Under the pieces are notes generated by a model. That model did no database searches. It saw only the letters and a program-made list of their open reading frames with translations, and had not been told where the DNA came from. From contig DATJUX010000025.1 of NCBI GenBank assembly GCA_035502095.1, positions 62,001 through 126,000 of the forward strand: a stretch of 64,000 bases of DNA. The letters run 5' to 3'. Made by a program: the position numbers and the translations under genes. Shown in pieces: positions 51,966 through 61,218 of the stretch. This DNA comes from JAKANT01 sp035502095. Its GTDB lineage: Bacteria > Pseudomonadota > Gammaproteobacteria > Burkholderiales > Burkholderiaceae_F. The stretch's first letter is position 1. Each line of letters begins with the position of its first letter.

Positions 51966-54900
51966 GTGATCGATGTGACGTTTCGCTTGTTCGGATCGCC
52001 GGTGATACGCCTTGGCCAGGGCGAGATCCCGCTGCGCCCCGAGCGACGTTTCCAGCTGCTTGCCTATCTGGGCGCACGTTCCACCTGGGTCAGCCGTGAC
52101 GAGCTCGCGCATCTGTTCTGGCCTGAACACGACAATACGGCCGCGCGGCGCAACCTGCGCTGGCTCCTGCATTCGCTGCAGGAGCTCGGCCGGTTCGAAG
52201 GACTGGAACTCGAGCGCGAGCGGGTGCGCTTGCAGGTATCGACGGATCTCGCCGCGTTCGAGGAAGCGATCGCCAGGCAGAACTGGAGCCGCGCGATCGA
52301 TCTCTATCGCGGCGCCTTCCTGGCGGGCCTCGAAGGCGCGGCTGCCGGTCCGTTCGCACAATGGCTGTGGGCCATGCGACCGCGCGCCGCCAACGACTTT
52401 CGCAGCGCAGCCCTGAAGTGGATCGACGCCAACCCTGCCACGTACGCGGAACACGACGCCCTGACGCAGCGGCTTCTGGACCAGGATCCATTCGACGAAC
52501 GCGCCGCCGCGATCGCACTGCGGGCACTGCTCGCGACCGGAGAGGCCGACGTCGCGCGGCGCCGCTACCGCGAGTTCGCGCAGCGCCTGCTCACCGAGTT
52601 GGGACTCGAGCCGGGGCCGGAGTTGCGCGCGCTCGTGCACGAAACGAGGGACGCGCCGGCTGTCCGTGGGGGGGTGGATGTCGGGCCCGCCTCCATTGCA
52701 AGCGGCGACGACACCTTCGTCGGACGCGAGCGTGAATTGGCAGCCCTGACGGCGCTGCTCGATGCGCCGGCCTGCCGCCTGGTCACGATTCGGGGACCGG
52801 GAGGCATCGGCAAGAGCCGCCTCGCCGCCGAACTTGCGACGCGGCGCTCCGCACTCGCCGTGGTTGCGCTCGAGGCCTTGACGGTGCCGGCGCAGATTCC
52901 AGGCGCAGTCGCCGCGTCGCTCGGCTTGCAGCCCGGCGCGAAAACCGATGCCGACTCCGCCGTTGCGGCTCACCTCGCGCAATGCGAGGGTCTGCTCGTA
53001 CTCGACAACATGGAGCATCTGGCCGATGGCGCGAAACTGGTCGCGCAGTGGCTGCAGGCGTCCCCGCGCCTGAAGATCGTGGTCACGTCGCGTGAGCCGC
53101 TCGAACTCGACGAGGAGCAGGTGTTCGTCCTGGAAGGTCTCGCGATACCCGAGCCGGGCGTTCCGATCGCCGACGCCGCGGCGTGCGACGCCGTGCGGTT
53201 GTTCGTCGACCGCGCAACGCGCAGCAAGGCCGGTTTCGATTTCGTCCGCGAGCGCGCCGGCGTGGAGCGGATCGCCGCAATGGTCGAAGGCATGCCGCTT
53301 GCGCTCGAGCTCGCCGCGGCCTGGACGCGCCTTCTCCCGTGCGAGGCGATTGCTGCCGACCTGCAAGGCGGCATCGACGTGCTGGTTGCCGACGACACAC
53401 GGCGGAGAAGCGAACACCAGAGCCTGCGCGCATGCCTCGAACACTCGTGGGCGCTCCTGCTCCCGCGCGAACGCGACGTCCTCGCCCGCCTGGCCGTTTT
53501 CCGCGGTGGCTTTGCCCTCGCCGCGGCGCGCGTCATCGCCGGTGCGCAACTTCCCGCGCTCGCGTCGCTGGTCGACAAGTCGCTGCTGCGCGCACGCGGC
53601 GAGGGGCGGTTTTCGCTCCATCCGCTCGTTCTGCGGTTCGCCGACGAGAGGCTGCGCGCGCTCGACGGCGCACTGGCCGAGACTCAAGCGCGGCATGCAG
53701 CGCTGTATCTCGACCTGCTCGCGCGCTGTGCGGAAGGGGTCGAGAGTGGTCGGCAAACGCTGGCCGATATCGAAACGGAGTTCGACAACTGCCTTGCCGC
53801 CTGGTGGTGGGCGCTGGGAGCAGGACGGTTCCATTGGCTCGTGCCTGCCGTGGACGCCTGGGCGATCTATTTCGACAGGCGGCGCCGCATCGGCGAGGGA
53901 TTCGATTTCTACCAGCGGACCGGCGCCGCTCCCGTCATCTCCCGCGCCCCCGCGCTGTTGCGCGCACGGATCGAATGTTGCCGCGCCCTGTTCCTGATGC
54001 GCCGGGGCCATATCGCCGAAGCCGAGCGCCAGGCCCGCGAGGCTTTGCGTCGGTACCGTCAATTGCGCGACCCGGAAAGTCGCAGGGCCCTGAACCTCCT
54101 CGGCAGTCTCGCGTGGCAGCAAGGCGCCTACTCGCGCGCACGACGCTACTTCGAGGAAGGCGCGAGACGGGCGCCGCCGGACAGCCGCGACGCATGGCGC
54201 TTCGCCTGCAACCTCGCGCTGGCCACGCAATCGGGCGGCGACTACGTCCAGGCACGCGCGCTGTTCGAGAACGCGGTGGCGATCGCGCGGCGCCTTCCCG
54301 ATCCGTCCGCCCTCCCGCCGACGCTGAACAACCTGGGCAATCTCTGCATCGCGCTCGACGAGATCGAGGATGCCCGGCGGCATCTGCTCGAAGCGCTGCA
54401 GGTATCGCGGCAGACGGGAGGGCACCGCGGCGAGCCCGAAATGCTGGTCAACCTGGCGGTCGCCGATATCGAACTCGGAAAGACCGGGCGTGCACGCGAA
54501 TATCTCGACCAGGCATTCGCGGCGGTCAGGCGCGGCGTTGACCGCGAGACGGAGCCGATGTGTTTGTACACGCTGGCACGCATCGAATCCGCTGCCGGGC
54601 ATTTCGCCAGGGCACGCGAACTCCTTGCCGAGGCAGCGCAGATCGCGCTGCACAGCGAAAACCTGCCGAACATGATCGAGGTGGCGACCTGGGCCGCCGA
54701 CAACTACGCGCGCGAGGGCAATCCCGCGCTTGCCGCCGCAATGCTCGCCGTCTTGCTCGAACACCCCAGCGGGCCGCGCAACGAGTGCTCCAGTGCGCGC
54801 AAGCTGTTCGCGGCGCTTGCGCAGCGGCTGGACGAGCACGCGATGGCCACGGCGCGGGTGCGCGCAGTCGACGAGGACCTGCCGGCGCTGTTGTCGCGCG

Positions 54901-54983
54901 TCATTGCTGACGGGCAACGGGTAGAGGAGGGAATCGCGCGTCGCACGGCCGCCGAGCCGCGCCCACTTCCCGGCACCGCCTAA
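51966..54983 (+). CDS. SARP/AfsR-type regulator: BTAD, NB-ARC-like ATPase and TPR domains
   Basis: 1005 residues from GTG 51966. An N-terminal OmpR-like winged helix (about 1-95, RLFGSPVIRLG, LLAYLGARSTWVSRDELAHLFWP) and bacterial transcriptional activation domain (about 96-235) are followed by an STAND-type ATPase (Walker A RGPGGIGKSR near 276, Walker B GLLVLDNMEH) and C-terminal TPR repeats (about 650-960). Such proteins act as signal-integrating activators. The next genes, a tiny frame and a surface lipoprotein, are candidate targets. Large regulators of this kind are best known from actinobacteria but occur in proteobacteria. Confidence 0.85.
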   Translation: MIDVTFRLFGSPVIRLGQGEIPLRPERRFQLLAYLGARSTWVSRDELAHLFWPEHDNTAARRNLRWLLHSLQELGRFEGLELERERVRLQVSTDLAAFEEAIARQNWSRAIDLYRGAFLAGLEGAAAGPFAQWLWAMRPRAANDFRSAALKWIDANPATYAEHDALTQRLLDQDPFDERAAAIALRALLATGEADVARRRYREFAQRLLTELGLEPGPELRALVHETRDAPAVRGGVDVGPASIASGDDTFVGRERELAALTALLDAPACRLVTIRGPGGIGKSRLAAELATRRSALAVVALEALTVPAQIPGAVAASLGLQPGAKTDADSAVAAHLAQCEGLLVLDNMEHLADGAKLVAQWLQASPRLKIVVTSREPLELDEEQVFVLEGLAIPEPGVPIADAAACDAVRLFVDRATRSKAGFDFVRERAGVERIAAMVEGMPLALELAAAWTRLLPCEAIAADLQGGIDVLVADDTRRRSEHQSLRACLEHSWALLLPRERDVLARLAVFRGGFALAAARVIAGAQLPALASLVDKSLLRARGEGRFSLHPLVLRFADERLRALDGALAETQARHAALYLDLLARCAEGVESGRQTLADIETEFDNCLAAWWWALGAGRFHWLVPAVDAWAIYFDRRRRIGEGFDFYQRTGAAPVISRAPALLRARIECCRALFLMRRGHIAEAERQAREALRRYRQLRDPESRRALNLLGSLAWQQGAYSRARRYFEEGARRAPPDSRDAWRFACNLALATQSGGDYVQARALFENAVAIARRLPDPSALPPTLNNLGNLCIALDEIEDARRHLLEALQVSRQTGGHRGEPEMLVNLAVADIELGKTGRAREYLDQAFAAVRRGVDRETEPMCLYTLARIESAAGHFARARELLAEAAQIALHSENLPNMIEVATWAADNYAREGNPALAAAMLAVLLEHPSGPRNECSSARKLFAALAQRLDEHAMATARVRAVDEDLPALLSRVIADGQRVEEGIARRTAAEPRPLPGTA

Positions 54984-55031
54984 CGCTCGCCCAACGCCGC
55001 ATGCCTACCGTGCAAACCGCACGGGCAGGCG

Positions 55032-55229
55032 ATGGACAGTCCAACCGTATTCGTGATCCGCATCTGGCGCCTCGCGCAAGGCTTTCGCGCGAGCGCGCGC
55101 GTCGTCGACGAGGTCGAGGCGTGTCTGTTCACTTCACCCGAAGCGCTTCTGCAGTTCCTGTGTGAGCAAGGCGCACCGAGGCGGGAGCCCGAGCGGCAGC
55201 CGCGGACGGGGCACCGGCGCCGGTACTGA
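55032..55229 (+). CDS. Small hypothetical protein
   Basis: 65 codons starting 48 bases after the SARP-type regulator. The first 45 residues (MDSPTVFVIRIWRLAQGFRA, then VVDEVEACLFTSPEALLQFL) look like a folded helix/strand peptide rather than a shadow; the tail is Arg-rich. No family recognised. It could be a small accessory of the regulator, or non-coding. Confidence 0.4.
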   Translation: MDSPTVFVIRIWRLAQGFRASARVVDEVEACLFTSPEALLQFLCEQGAPRREPERQPRTGHRRRY

Positions 55230-55408
55230 CAACGCTCGAACCGGGTTCCCGCAGTTCAGTCCGCGCACTGCCGGGCGAAATTCGGAGGCGACAAACGCTG
55301 AACAAACGCTTGCGGCCTAGGGTGTGCACTGAAGGGCAGTGCCCACGGGCTTCCAGCGGAGGCCACGTGGCACGAGCCGCAACCGGAATCGAGCGGGAGG
55401 GATTGCAG

Positions 55409-57781
55409 ATGGGACTCCTCGACAAGGCAAGGTCAACAAGCCTGTTCTTGCTCGCTGTTGGAGGGAATCAGGCCAGGACTGCCATCTTCCTGTCGACCGC
55501 GTGCCTCCTGGTGTTGGCGGTGGCCGGCTGCGCCCCCGATCCCGGCGAGCCGTTCGCGTGCACTCAAGTGCAAGACGACCCTGGGGCCGAGCAAACCGAC
55601 AAGATATCTCTCAATCCACCTCAGATTGCCGCCGGATCTCCGGGAGCCCGCGTCACGATTTCCCTGGTTGCGCCAAACCCCGATTTCTTCTACGCATCAA
55701 ATACGATCCTGTGGAACGGATCAGCTGCCGGCATCGAAACAACCTACGTCGACCCCAGCCACCTGATCATGGGCGTGCCAGCTGACCTGCTGGCTGCGCC
55801 GGGGACGGCGCAGGTCGTCGTGCAGGGCACCTGCGCGCAAGTGGGCACGACTCATTCCGCGCCCGCCACTTTCACGATCACCAGCACTCCCAACCCTCTG
55901 ACTATCGCCACCCCTTCGCCCCTGCCCGCCGGCACGGTGGGGGCCCCCTACAGTCAGCCGCTCGCGGCGATCGGCGGAACGCCCCCGTACACGTGGTCGC
56001 TGGCGTCCCTGCCTGGCACGCTTCCGCCGGGACTGAGCTTGGGCACCGGTGGCGTGCTCAGCGGTGCACCCAGCGCCGCCGGAACCTTCACTTTCGTCGT
56101 GCAGGCGATGGACTCGACCCCGACCGGCGCAAATGCGGCGAGCCAGTCGTTCTCGCTCGAAGTCGTCACGCAGGCGCTGGCTATCCAGACGAGTTCCTTG
56201 CCGGGCGCGACCCGGGGCATGGCGTACTCCACGTCCCTGCAGGCTCAAGGCGGTACGCCGCCCTACGATTGGTCGGTCATCAGCGGCGACCTTCCAGCAG
56301 GCGTCTCGTTGAGCAGCGGCGGCATCCTGAACGGAACTCCCGTCGCATCCGGCAGTTTCAATTTCTCGGTTCAGGTCACGGATGCATCGAGTCCGGCCCT
56401 TTCGGATACCAGGTCGCTTTCGCTCGACGTGGCCGCTTCCAACGGTGTCGGGTACTCCGGATCAGGGCTCCTGTTGCTTTCATCTCAGCCGATCTCCCAG
56501 CTGACACCGCCGATTGTCGCCATGGACGCCGGCGCCGACACGTTGGTCGTCGTCTCGACGAGTTCCGATCCCAACTACTCGGGCTCTGCCACGGTTTATG
56601 CGAAGGACGGCGCGGGAAACTGGGCTTCCAATTCGGCTCTCTCGCCTCTGTCGAGCGCTTCCAATGCCGCAATCAGTGCAGACGGCTCGGTCATCGCGTT
56701 CACTGTTCCGGCGTGCGGCAGCTTCGGAATACCGAATTGCATACAGGTCCTGCAGCGGCCTGCCAATGGGTGGCTGCAAGGACCGGTGTGGGGCGCCAGC
56801 TTCGCGCTCTTTCAGGCCAACCCCCAACCTGGAGACAATTTTGGGGCGTCGATCGCCATCGACGACAACGGCGACACGATCGTCGTCGGCGCGCCCTGCG
56901 GGTCGTCCGCGTCATGCGGCTCGGCCTATGTCTTCACGCGCCCGTCCTGCGGAACCTGGACCAACTGCCAGGGCAGCAACGGTTCCGGAACGGAAACCGC
57001 CCGGCTGAGCGTGACGGTCGATTCAGGTGGCGTGCTGGAACCGGTTCCCACCCTCGGATTCTCGGTCGCCATCGATGGCAGCGGCCGCACGATCGTGGCC
57101 GGTGCGCCGGATCTTGCGTTGTCCACGACGCCGGGGAGCGCCTATCGGTTTCAGATGCCCGCGGCCGGCTGGGGAAGCGCAGCCGCGGCCGCGACCAAGC
57201 TGGCTGCGTCCGATGGCAACGTGGGCGATGCGTTCGGCTGGTCGGTGGCGGTCAGTCCCGATGCAAGCACCGTGGTGGTCGGAGCACCAAAGAACCCCGA
57301 GAGCGGTGCCCCTCCTGATGGACCGGGAGCGGCGTATGTCTTTGCGCCGGCCGGCGGGTGGCCGTCGAACGGCGTGTTGCCCGAGGATGCCAAGCTGAAG
57401 GCTTCGAGCGGCCGGAACAACGACGGATTCGGTGAATCCGTGGCGGTCACGAATGGAGGCTCCACGATCGCCGTTGGAGCGCCCAACAATCCCTTTGGCA
57501 GCGGACAGCCGGGACCGGGCGCGGTCTATGTCTACCGCCTGCCGGCAAGCGCGCCGTGGAGCGGCGGCGCCCAGCAGCCGGCGGTCGAAAGCCAGGTGCT
57601 GACCGCGTATCCGGGAGCGATGTTCGGCCAGCAGAGTGTTCCTCCCCAAAGCGGCTTCGGTGCGACCAACGGACTCTGCATGGCGAGCGACGGCACGACG
57701 ATCGCAGTGGGCGGCATCACCAGCGACCCCCAAGGAAACCTCCCGCCCATACCGTACGAAGTCGTCTATCTGTTTTACTAG
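55409..57781 (+). CDS. Surface lipoprotein with two Ig-like (He_PIG) domains and FG-GAP-like propeller repeats
   Basis: 790 residues from ATG 55409 (GGGAGGGA upstream). Lipobox LAVAGC, lipidated Cys about C41, after an unusually long N-terminus. Two putative-Ig domains of the He_PIG type (about 160-265 and 265-350; each with GTPPYxW, LPxGxSL, GxLxGxP). Then seven repeats of the form xxSVAIDxxGxTIVVGAP between about 365 and 785, which suggests an integrin-like seven-bladed propeller. Probably an extracellular adhesin or ligand-binding protein. Base use is less GC-biased than its neighbours, which may mean horizontal acquisition or a relaxed surface protein. Confidence 0.75.
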   Translation: MGLLDKARSTSLFLLAVGGNQARTAIFLSTACLLVLAVAGCAPDPGEPFACTQVQDDPGAEQTDKISLNPPQIAAGSPGARVTISLVAPNPDFFYASNTILWNGSAAGIETTYVDPSHLIMGVPADLLAAPGTAQVVVQGTCAQVGTTHSAPATFTITSTPNPLTIATPSPLPAGTVGAPYSQPLAAIGGTPPYTWSLASLPGTLPPGLSLGTGGVLSGAPSAAGTFTFVVQAMDSTPTGANAASQSFSLEVVTQALAIQTSSLPGATRGMAYSTSLQAQGGTPPYDWSVISGDLPAGVSLSSGGILNGTPVASGSFNFSVQVTDASSPALSDTRSLSLDVAASNGVGYSGSGLLLLSSQPISQLTPPIVAMDAGADTLVVVSTSSDPNYSGSATVYAKDGAGNWASNSALSPLSSASNAAISADGSVIAFTVPACGSFGIPNCIQVLQRPANGWLQGPVWGASFALFQANPQPGDNFGASIAIDDNGDTIVVGAPCGSSASCGSAYVFTRPSCGTWTNCQGSNGSGTETARLSVTVDSGGVLEPVPTLGFSVAIDGSGRTIVAGAPDLALSTTPGSAYRFQMPAAGWGSAAAAATKLAASDGNVGDAFGWSVAVSPDASTVVVGAPKNPESGAPPDGPGAAYVFAPAGGWPSNGVLPEDAKLKASSGRNNDGFGESVAVTNGGSTIAVGAPNNPFGSGQPGPGAVYVYRLPASAPWSGGAQQPAVESQVLTAYPGAMFGQQSVPPQSGFGATNGLCMASDGTTIAVGGITSDPQGNLPPIPYEVVYLFY

Positions 57782-57797
57782 TCGCGATGGCGATGCA

Positions 57798-57825
57798 CTC
57801 CCTCGCCCGCAGGCGGGGGAGGGAG
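57798..57825. repeat. GC hairpin repeat, family B copy 3
   Basis: CTCCCTCGCCCGC/GCGGGGGAGGGAG arms, 17 bases after the lipoprotein stop codon; possible transcript-end hairpin. Confidence 0.5.
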
Positions 57826-57931
57826 CTTTCTCGGCGGCGCCGGCTCCTCCCTGCGCGCGACCACGCGCCCGATGAAGAACGATCGAAATGGCGCGATGAT
57901 CGAATACTCACGGACCGGTGGATGTCGAACG

Positions 57932-58951
57932 ATGCAACGCGTGAACCGCTCCCGGAGCGCGACGTGGGTTGCCGTCCTGGGCACCGCGCTCTGGGCGATG
58001 ACGTTCGCCGCGGAGGCAGAACCGTCATCACCGCATTTTCAGCTCGAGCAGCTCGCTGAAGGCGTCTGGGCGGCGATCGCGACGCCGGGTGAGTACGCGA
58101 TCTGCAACATGGGCATCATCGACCTGGGCGCGGACGTCGTGCTGTTCGATGCAGGGCAGTCTCCCGAGGCGGCGACCGATCTGGCCGCGGCAGCGCAGCG
58201 ACTTACGGGTCGCGCGCCGACCATCCTCGTTTACAGCCATGGCCACAACGACCATGTTCGTGGCGCCACGGCATTGGCGCCCGACACGGTAGTGATCGGA
58301 ACCGCCGGAATACGCGACGACATGATCGAGGACGAGAAGAGCGCGGCCGAAGACGCCGCCGACATCGGTACGAAGCTTTGGCTGTACCGACAATACGAGG
58401 CGTGGGACGCGCGCGCCGGGCCTGCCGGCGAGGCGCGGTTCTGGCGCGCGTATATGCAAGCGGTCGCCGAGACCGGCCGGAAATACAAGGCCCGTCTGCC
58501 CACCCGCTTCATCGAGGGCGGGACGATGGTCCTGTCAGGTCCGCGTCGCAAAGTCGTGCTCGACGAGTTGAGCGGGCACACGAAGAGCGACGTGGTTGCT
58601 CTCCTTCACGAAGATCACGTCGTTTTCGCCGGCGACCTGCCGTTCGTTCGCCATCACCCTTTCCTCGGCGACTCGCCCGGCAGCGCGAAAATGCTGCACG
58701 CGCTCGATGCGCTTCGCGCGGAGGCGCCCGCACGTTATGTTCCCGGGCATGGCGCGGTCGCGGGTGTCGAGGCGATCGAATCCATGAGCGAATACGTGTC
58801 GACCCTGCGCGGCCTGGTCGCCGAAACGAAGCGCCGGGGCTTGACGGAAGACTGGTTGGCGGGGCGGTCGCCGCCCCCGCAGTATTCGTCGTGGTGGTTC
58901 GGGCGATTCTTCCCGAGCAACATCAAGGCCATCTTCGACGAAGCGAACTGA
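57932..58951 (+). CDS. Secreted metallo-beta-lactamase-fold hydrolase
   Basis: 339 residues from ATG 57932; ATG 57872 would add 20 residues. Signal peptide (SATWVAVLGTALWAMTFAAEA). Metal site SHGHNDH (H-x-H-x-D-H), GHTKSD, FAGDLPF and PGHGAV. It belongs to the broad SoxH/QNE-type periplasmic hydrolases near quinoprotein relays. Substrate unknown. Confidence 0.8.
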   Translation: MQRVNRSRSATWVAVLGTALWAMTFAAEAEPSSPHFQLEQLAEGVWAAIATPGEYAICNMGIIDLGADVVLFDAGQSPEAATDLAAAAQRLTGRAPTILVYSHGHNDHVRGATALAPDTVVIGTAGIRDDMIEDEKSAAEDAADIGTKLWLYRQYEAWDARAGPAGEARFWRAYMQAVAETGRKYKARLPTRFIEGGTMVLSGPRRKVVLDELSGHTKSDVVALLHEDHVVFAGDLPFVRHHPFLGDSPGSAKMLHALDALRAEAPARYVPGHGAVAGVEAIESMSEYVSTLRGLVAETKRRGLTEDWLAGRSPPPQYSSWWFGRFFPSNIKAIFDEAN

Positions 58952-59202
58952 GAAAGCCGGCGCGGCGACCGGCGCAACCCGCCCCGCGCGCGGCCCGGGT
59001 CGCCACAGCGGCCTTGGCTTGCACGCGCATCGCCGCTGGCGCTGCACCGGGGCTCCGCATCCAACCGGCGCGGGCCGGGGGAGACATCTGGAAGCCGCTG
59101 GTGTGGGAAGGCACGTCGTTCATCGTCGCGAGCTTCATCGTCCGACCGCACCGGCGATGTACGCGCGGTCCTCGCGCCTTCACGACCGCCGGGAAGGCGG
59201 CT
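58952..59202. other. 251-bp non-coding gap with possible gene remnant
   Basis: No intact gene. The plus-strand frame at about 59080-59140 encodes GDIWKPLVWEGTSFIVASFI, similar in style to the first membrane segments of LytTR/LytS-type sensor proteins, but it has no start or continuation. It may be a decayed fragment. Confidence 0.25.
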
Positions 59203-61047
59203 CTAGTACGGCGCGTCCTCCTTGCCGCCCGCGCTCAACAGGATGCGGAAGTCCCCGGCCGGCAGAGCGCAAGCAAGCCTGTCCGGCGTGGCCTCGAAAG
59301 CGTGGCCAGACGCCTCGCGCCAGCGTTCCACCCGGAGCGGCAACTCCACCACCGGCACCTGCGCGACGACGTCCGGCCCGCGATTGACGACGACGATCGA
59401 CGCACCGCGCTCCGTGTAACGCGCAAACGCGAGCCAGTCGTCGCCGACTGCAAGCGTCTGATAAGCGCCGTGCCGCCACTCCGCACGCGTGCGGCGCAGC
59501 CTCGCCATACTGTGGAAGTGCTCGAACAAGGCGCGGTTCCAGCGACCGCGCTCCCAGTCGAAGCAGCGGCGGCAGTCGGGGTCGCGCCCGCCCTCGAGTC
59601 CGATCTCGTCGCCGTAGTAGATGCAAGGCACGCCCGGATAGGAGAACAGCAGCGTGACGGCGGTCTGCATGCGCTGCGTGTCGCCGCCGAGCAACGACAG
59701 GAAGCGCACCGTGTCGTGGCTGTCGAGCAGGTTGAGCTGCGCGAGCTGGTTGTCGTAAGGGATCGCGGCTCGCGAACGCGCGAGCCAGCGTTCGAACTCG
59801 CGCGTGTCGATGCGGATCGGTTGGTAGGCGATGTCCTGCCGTAGGAGCCACGCGCGCAGCGGGTGCGCGAAGCCGTAGTAATTCATCGCGCCGTCTTCCT
59901 GCTCGCCCTGCAGCCAACTCGTCGCCTCCGAGAAGTGTTCCCCCAGCACGTAGGCATCGGGTCTTTCCGCGCGCATTGCACGCCGGAATTCGCGCACGTA
60001 GTGCGCGTTGTTGTGCGCGCCGGGCCCTTCGCCGAGCATGTGGATCACGTCGAGCCGCCAGCCGTCGATCGAATACGGCGGTCGCAGCCAGTGGCGCAGG
60101 ATCGCATCGGGCGCCTCGTACACCGTGGCGCGCACCAGCGGCGAGGCGAAATCCAGCACCGGCAGCGAGGTGTGCCCTTTCCAGCCGAGCGGCTGGCCGC
60201 TCTCGTCGAAGGCGTAGAAGCTCCGGAACGGCGATGCGGGCGACTGGGCGGCGCCGAGCGTCGCGTGCCGGCCCCAGCGGTTGAACCACGGATGATTGGT
60301 GCCGGTGTGGTTGACCACCGCATCGAGCACCAGCCTCATCCCGCGCGCATGCAGCGCGTCGCTCAAGGCGATCAGCGCGGCATTGCCGCCGAAATGCGGA
60401 TCGACGTTGTAGTAGTCCTCGGTGTCGTACTTGTGGTTGCTGCCGGCGGTGAAGACCGGGTTCAGATACAAAGCCGTGACGCCGAGTTCGCCTTGCAGGT
60501 AGTCGAGGCGCTGCCGGATGCCCTCGAGATCGCCGCCATAGAAGGCGTTGCTTGCGTTCTCCGGGTCGATCGGCTCGCCCCACTCTTTCTGCACGACTCG
60601 ATACGGCCGGCTGCCGTAGATGGTCTCGGCGCTGCGGTCGGCGGGCGCGCGGCCGCGCGCGAAACGATCGGGGAAGATCTGGTAGAACACCTGGTCGCGC
60701 ACCCACGCCGGCGGCACGTCGTGCGGGTTGGCGCGGAAATGCAGATCCTCCGGCGGCAGATGCGCGTGCCGCCCGTCGGCGGCCAGCCAGTGTTGCATAT
60801 CCCCGCGCAGCACCTTGAACGCATAGCGGGTGACCGTATTGCCGGTGTCGATCGGCAGGAACGCATCCCAGCGGTAGAGCGGCCCGCTGCGCGGCCCGGG
60901 ATGCATCGTGATCAGCGCCTCCTCATTGTCCGGGAGCGCCCGCAGATAGACGGCCGTCGCATCGTCGCGGTCGGCGAGCAGTGCAACGTGCCAGCCGCGC
61001 TCGGCGCGGACGAGCCAGGGTGCGATGGTGGGATGCAGCAGAAACAT
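59203..61047 (-). CDS. malZ: Maltodextrin glucosidase / neopullulanase-like GH13 enzyme
   Basis: 614 residues from ATG 61047. An N-terminal beta domain (about 1-125) as in MalZ/neopullulanase is followed by a GH13 (beta/alpha)8 barrel: VFYQIFPDRFARG, DAVVNHTG, GWRLDVIHM (nucleophile Asp near 327), LGEHFSEA (acid/base Glu near 370), LLDSHDT (Asp near 442). It hydrolyses short maltodextrins. No signal peptide, so cytoplasmic. Other mal genes are absent from the window. Confidence 0.88.
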   Translation of the reverse strand: MFLLHPTIAPWLVRAERGWHVALLADRDDATAVYLRALPDNEEALITMHPGPRSGPLYRWDAFLPIDTGNTVTRYAFKVLRGDMQHWLAADGRHAHLPPEDLHFRANPHDVPPAWVRDQVFYQIFPDRFARGRAPADRSAETIYGSRPYRVVQKEWGEPIDPENASNAFYGGDLEGIRQRLDYLQGELGVTALYLNPVFTAGSNHKYDTEDYYNVDPHFGGNAALIALSDALHARGMRLVLDAVVNHTGTNHPWFNRWGRHATLGAAQSPASPFRSFYAFDESGQPLGWKGHTSLPVLDFASPLVRATVYEAPDAILRHWLRPPYSIDGWRLDVIHMLGEGPGAHNNAHYVREFRRAMRAERPDAYVLGEHFSEATSWLQGEQEDGAMNYYGFAHPLRAWLLRQDIAYQPIRIDTREFERWLARSRAAIPYDNQLAQLNLLDSHDTVRFLSLLGGDTQRMQTAVTLLFSYPGVPCIYYGDEIGLEGGRDPDCRRCFDWERGRWNRALFEHFHSMARLRRTRAEWRHGAYQTLAVGDDWLAFARYTERGASIVVVNRGPDVVAQVPVVELPLRVERWREASGHAFEATPDRLACALPAGDFRILLSAGGKEDAPY

Positions 61048-61218
61048 TGGGCGCTCTCTTGCGTTGCGGGTGCGGATTCTGCGCGAGACCGGTTTGCGCA
61101 GCGCAGGAGCGCAAAGACATTGACCCGCCGGCGGCTGCCGGTGATGATCGAAACGGGCGTTGCGTTCCTGTCGTGCGTCCGCGTTATCCACATCCTATAA
61201 AGCAAGAGAGGAGAGCAC

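Noticed and set aside
51786..54917. Minus-strand open frame of over 1000 codons opposite the SARP-type regulator
   Set aside because: It is Arg/Gly/Ala/Gln-rich with no domain motifs and lies exactly opposite a well-supported gene; a shadow typical of high-GC DNA.
55230..55408. A promoter or RNA element between the small frame and the lipoprotein gene
   Set aside because: No convincing -35/-10 pair, dyad or conserved element could be read in the 179 bases.
61160..61201. Sigma-70 promoter for the carboxylesterase (TTGCGT and TATAAA)
   Set aside because: The two elements are about 30 bases apart, too far for a normal sigma-70 promoter.
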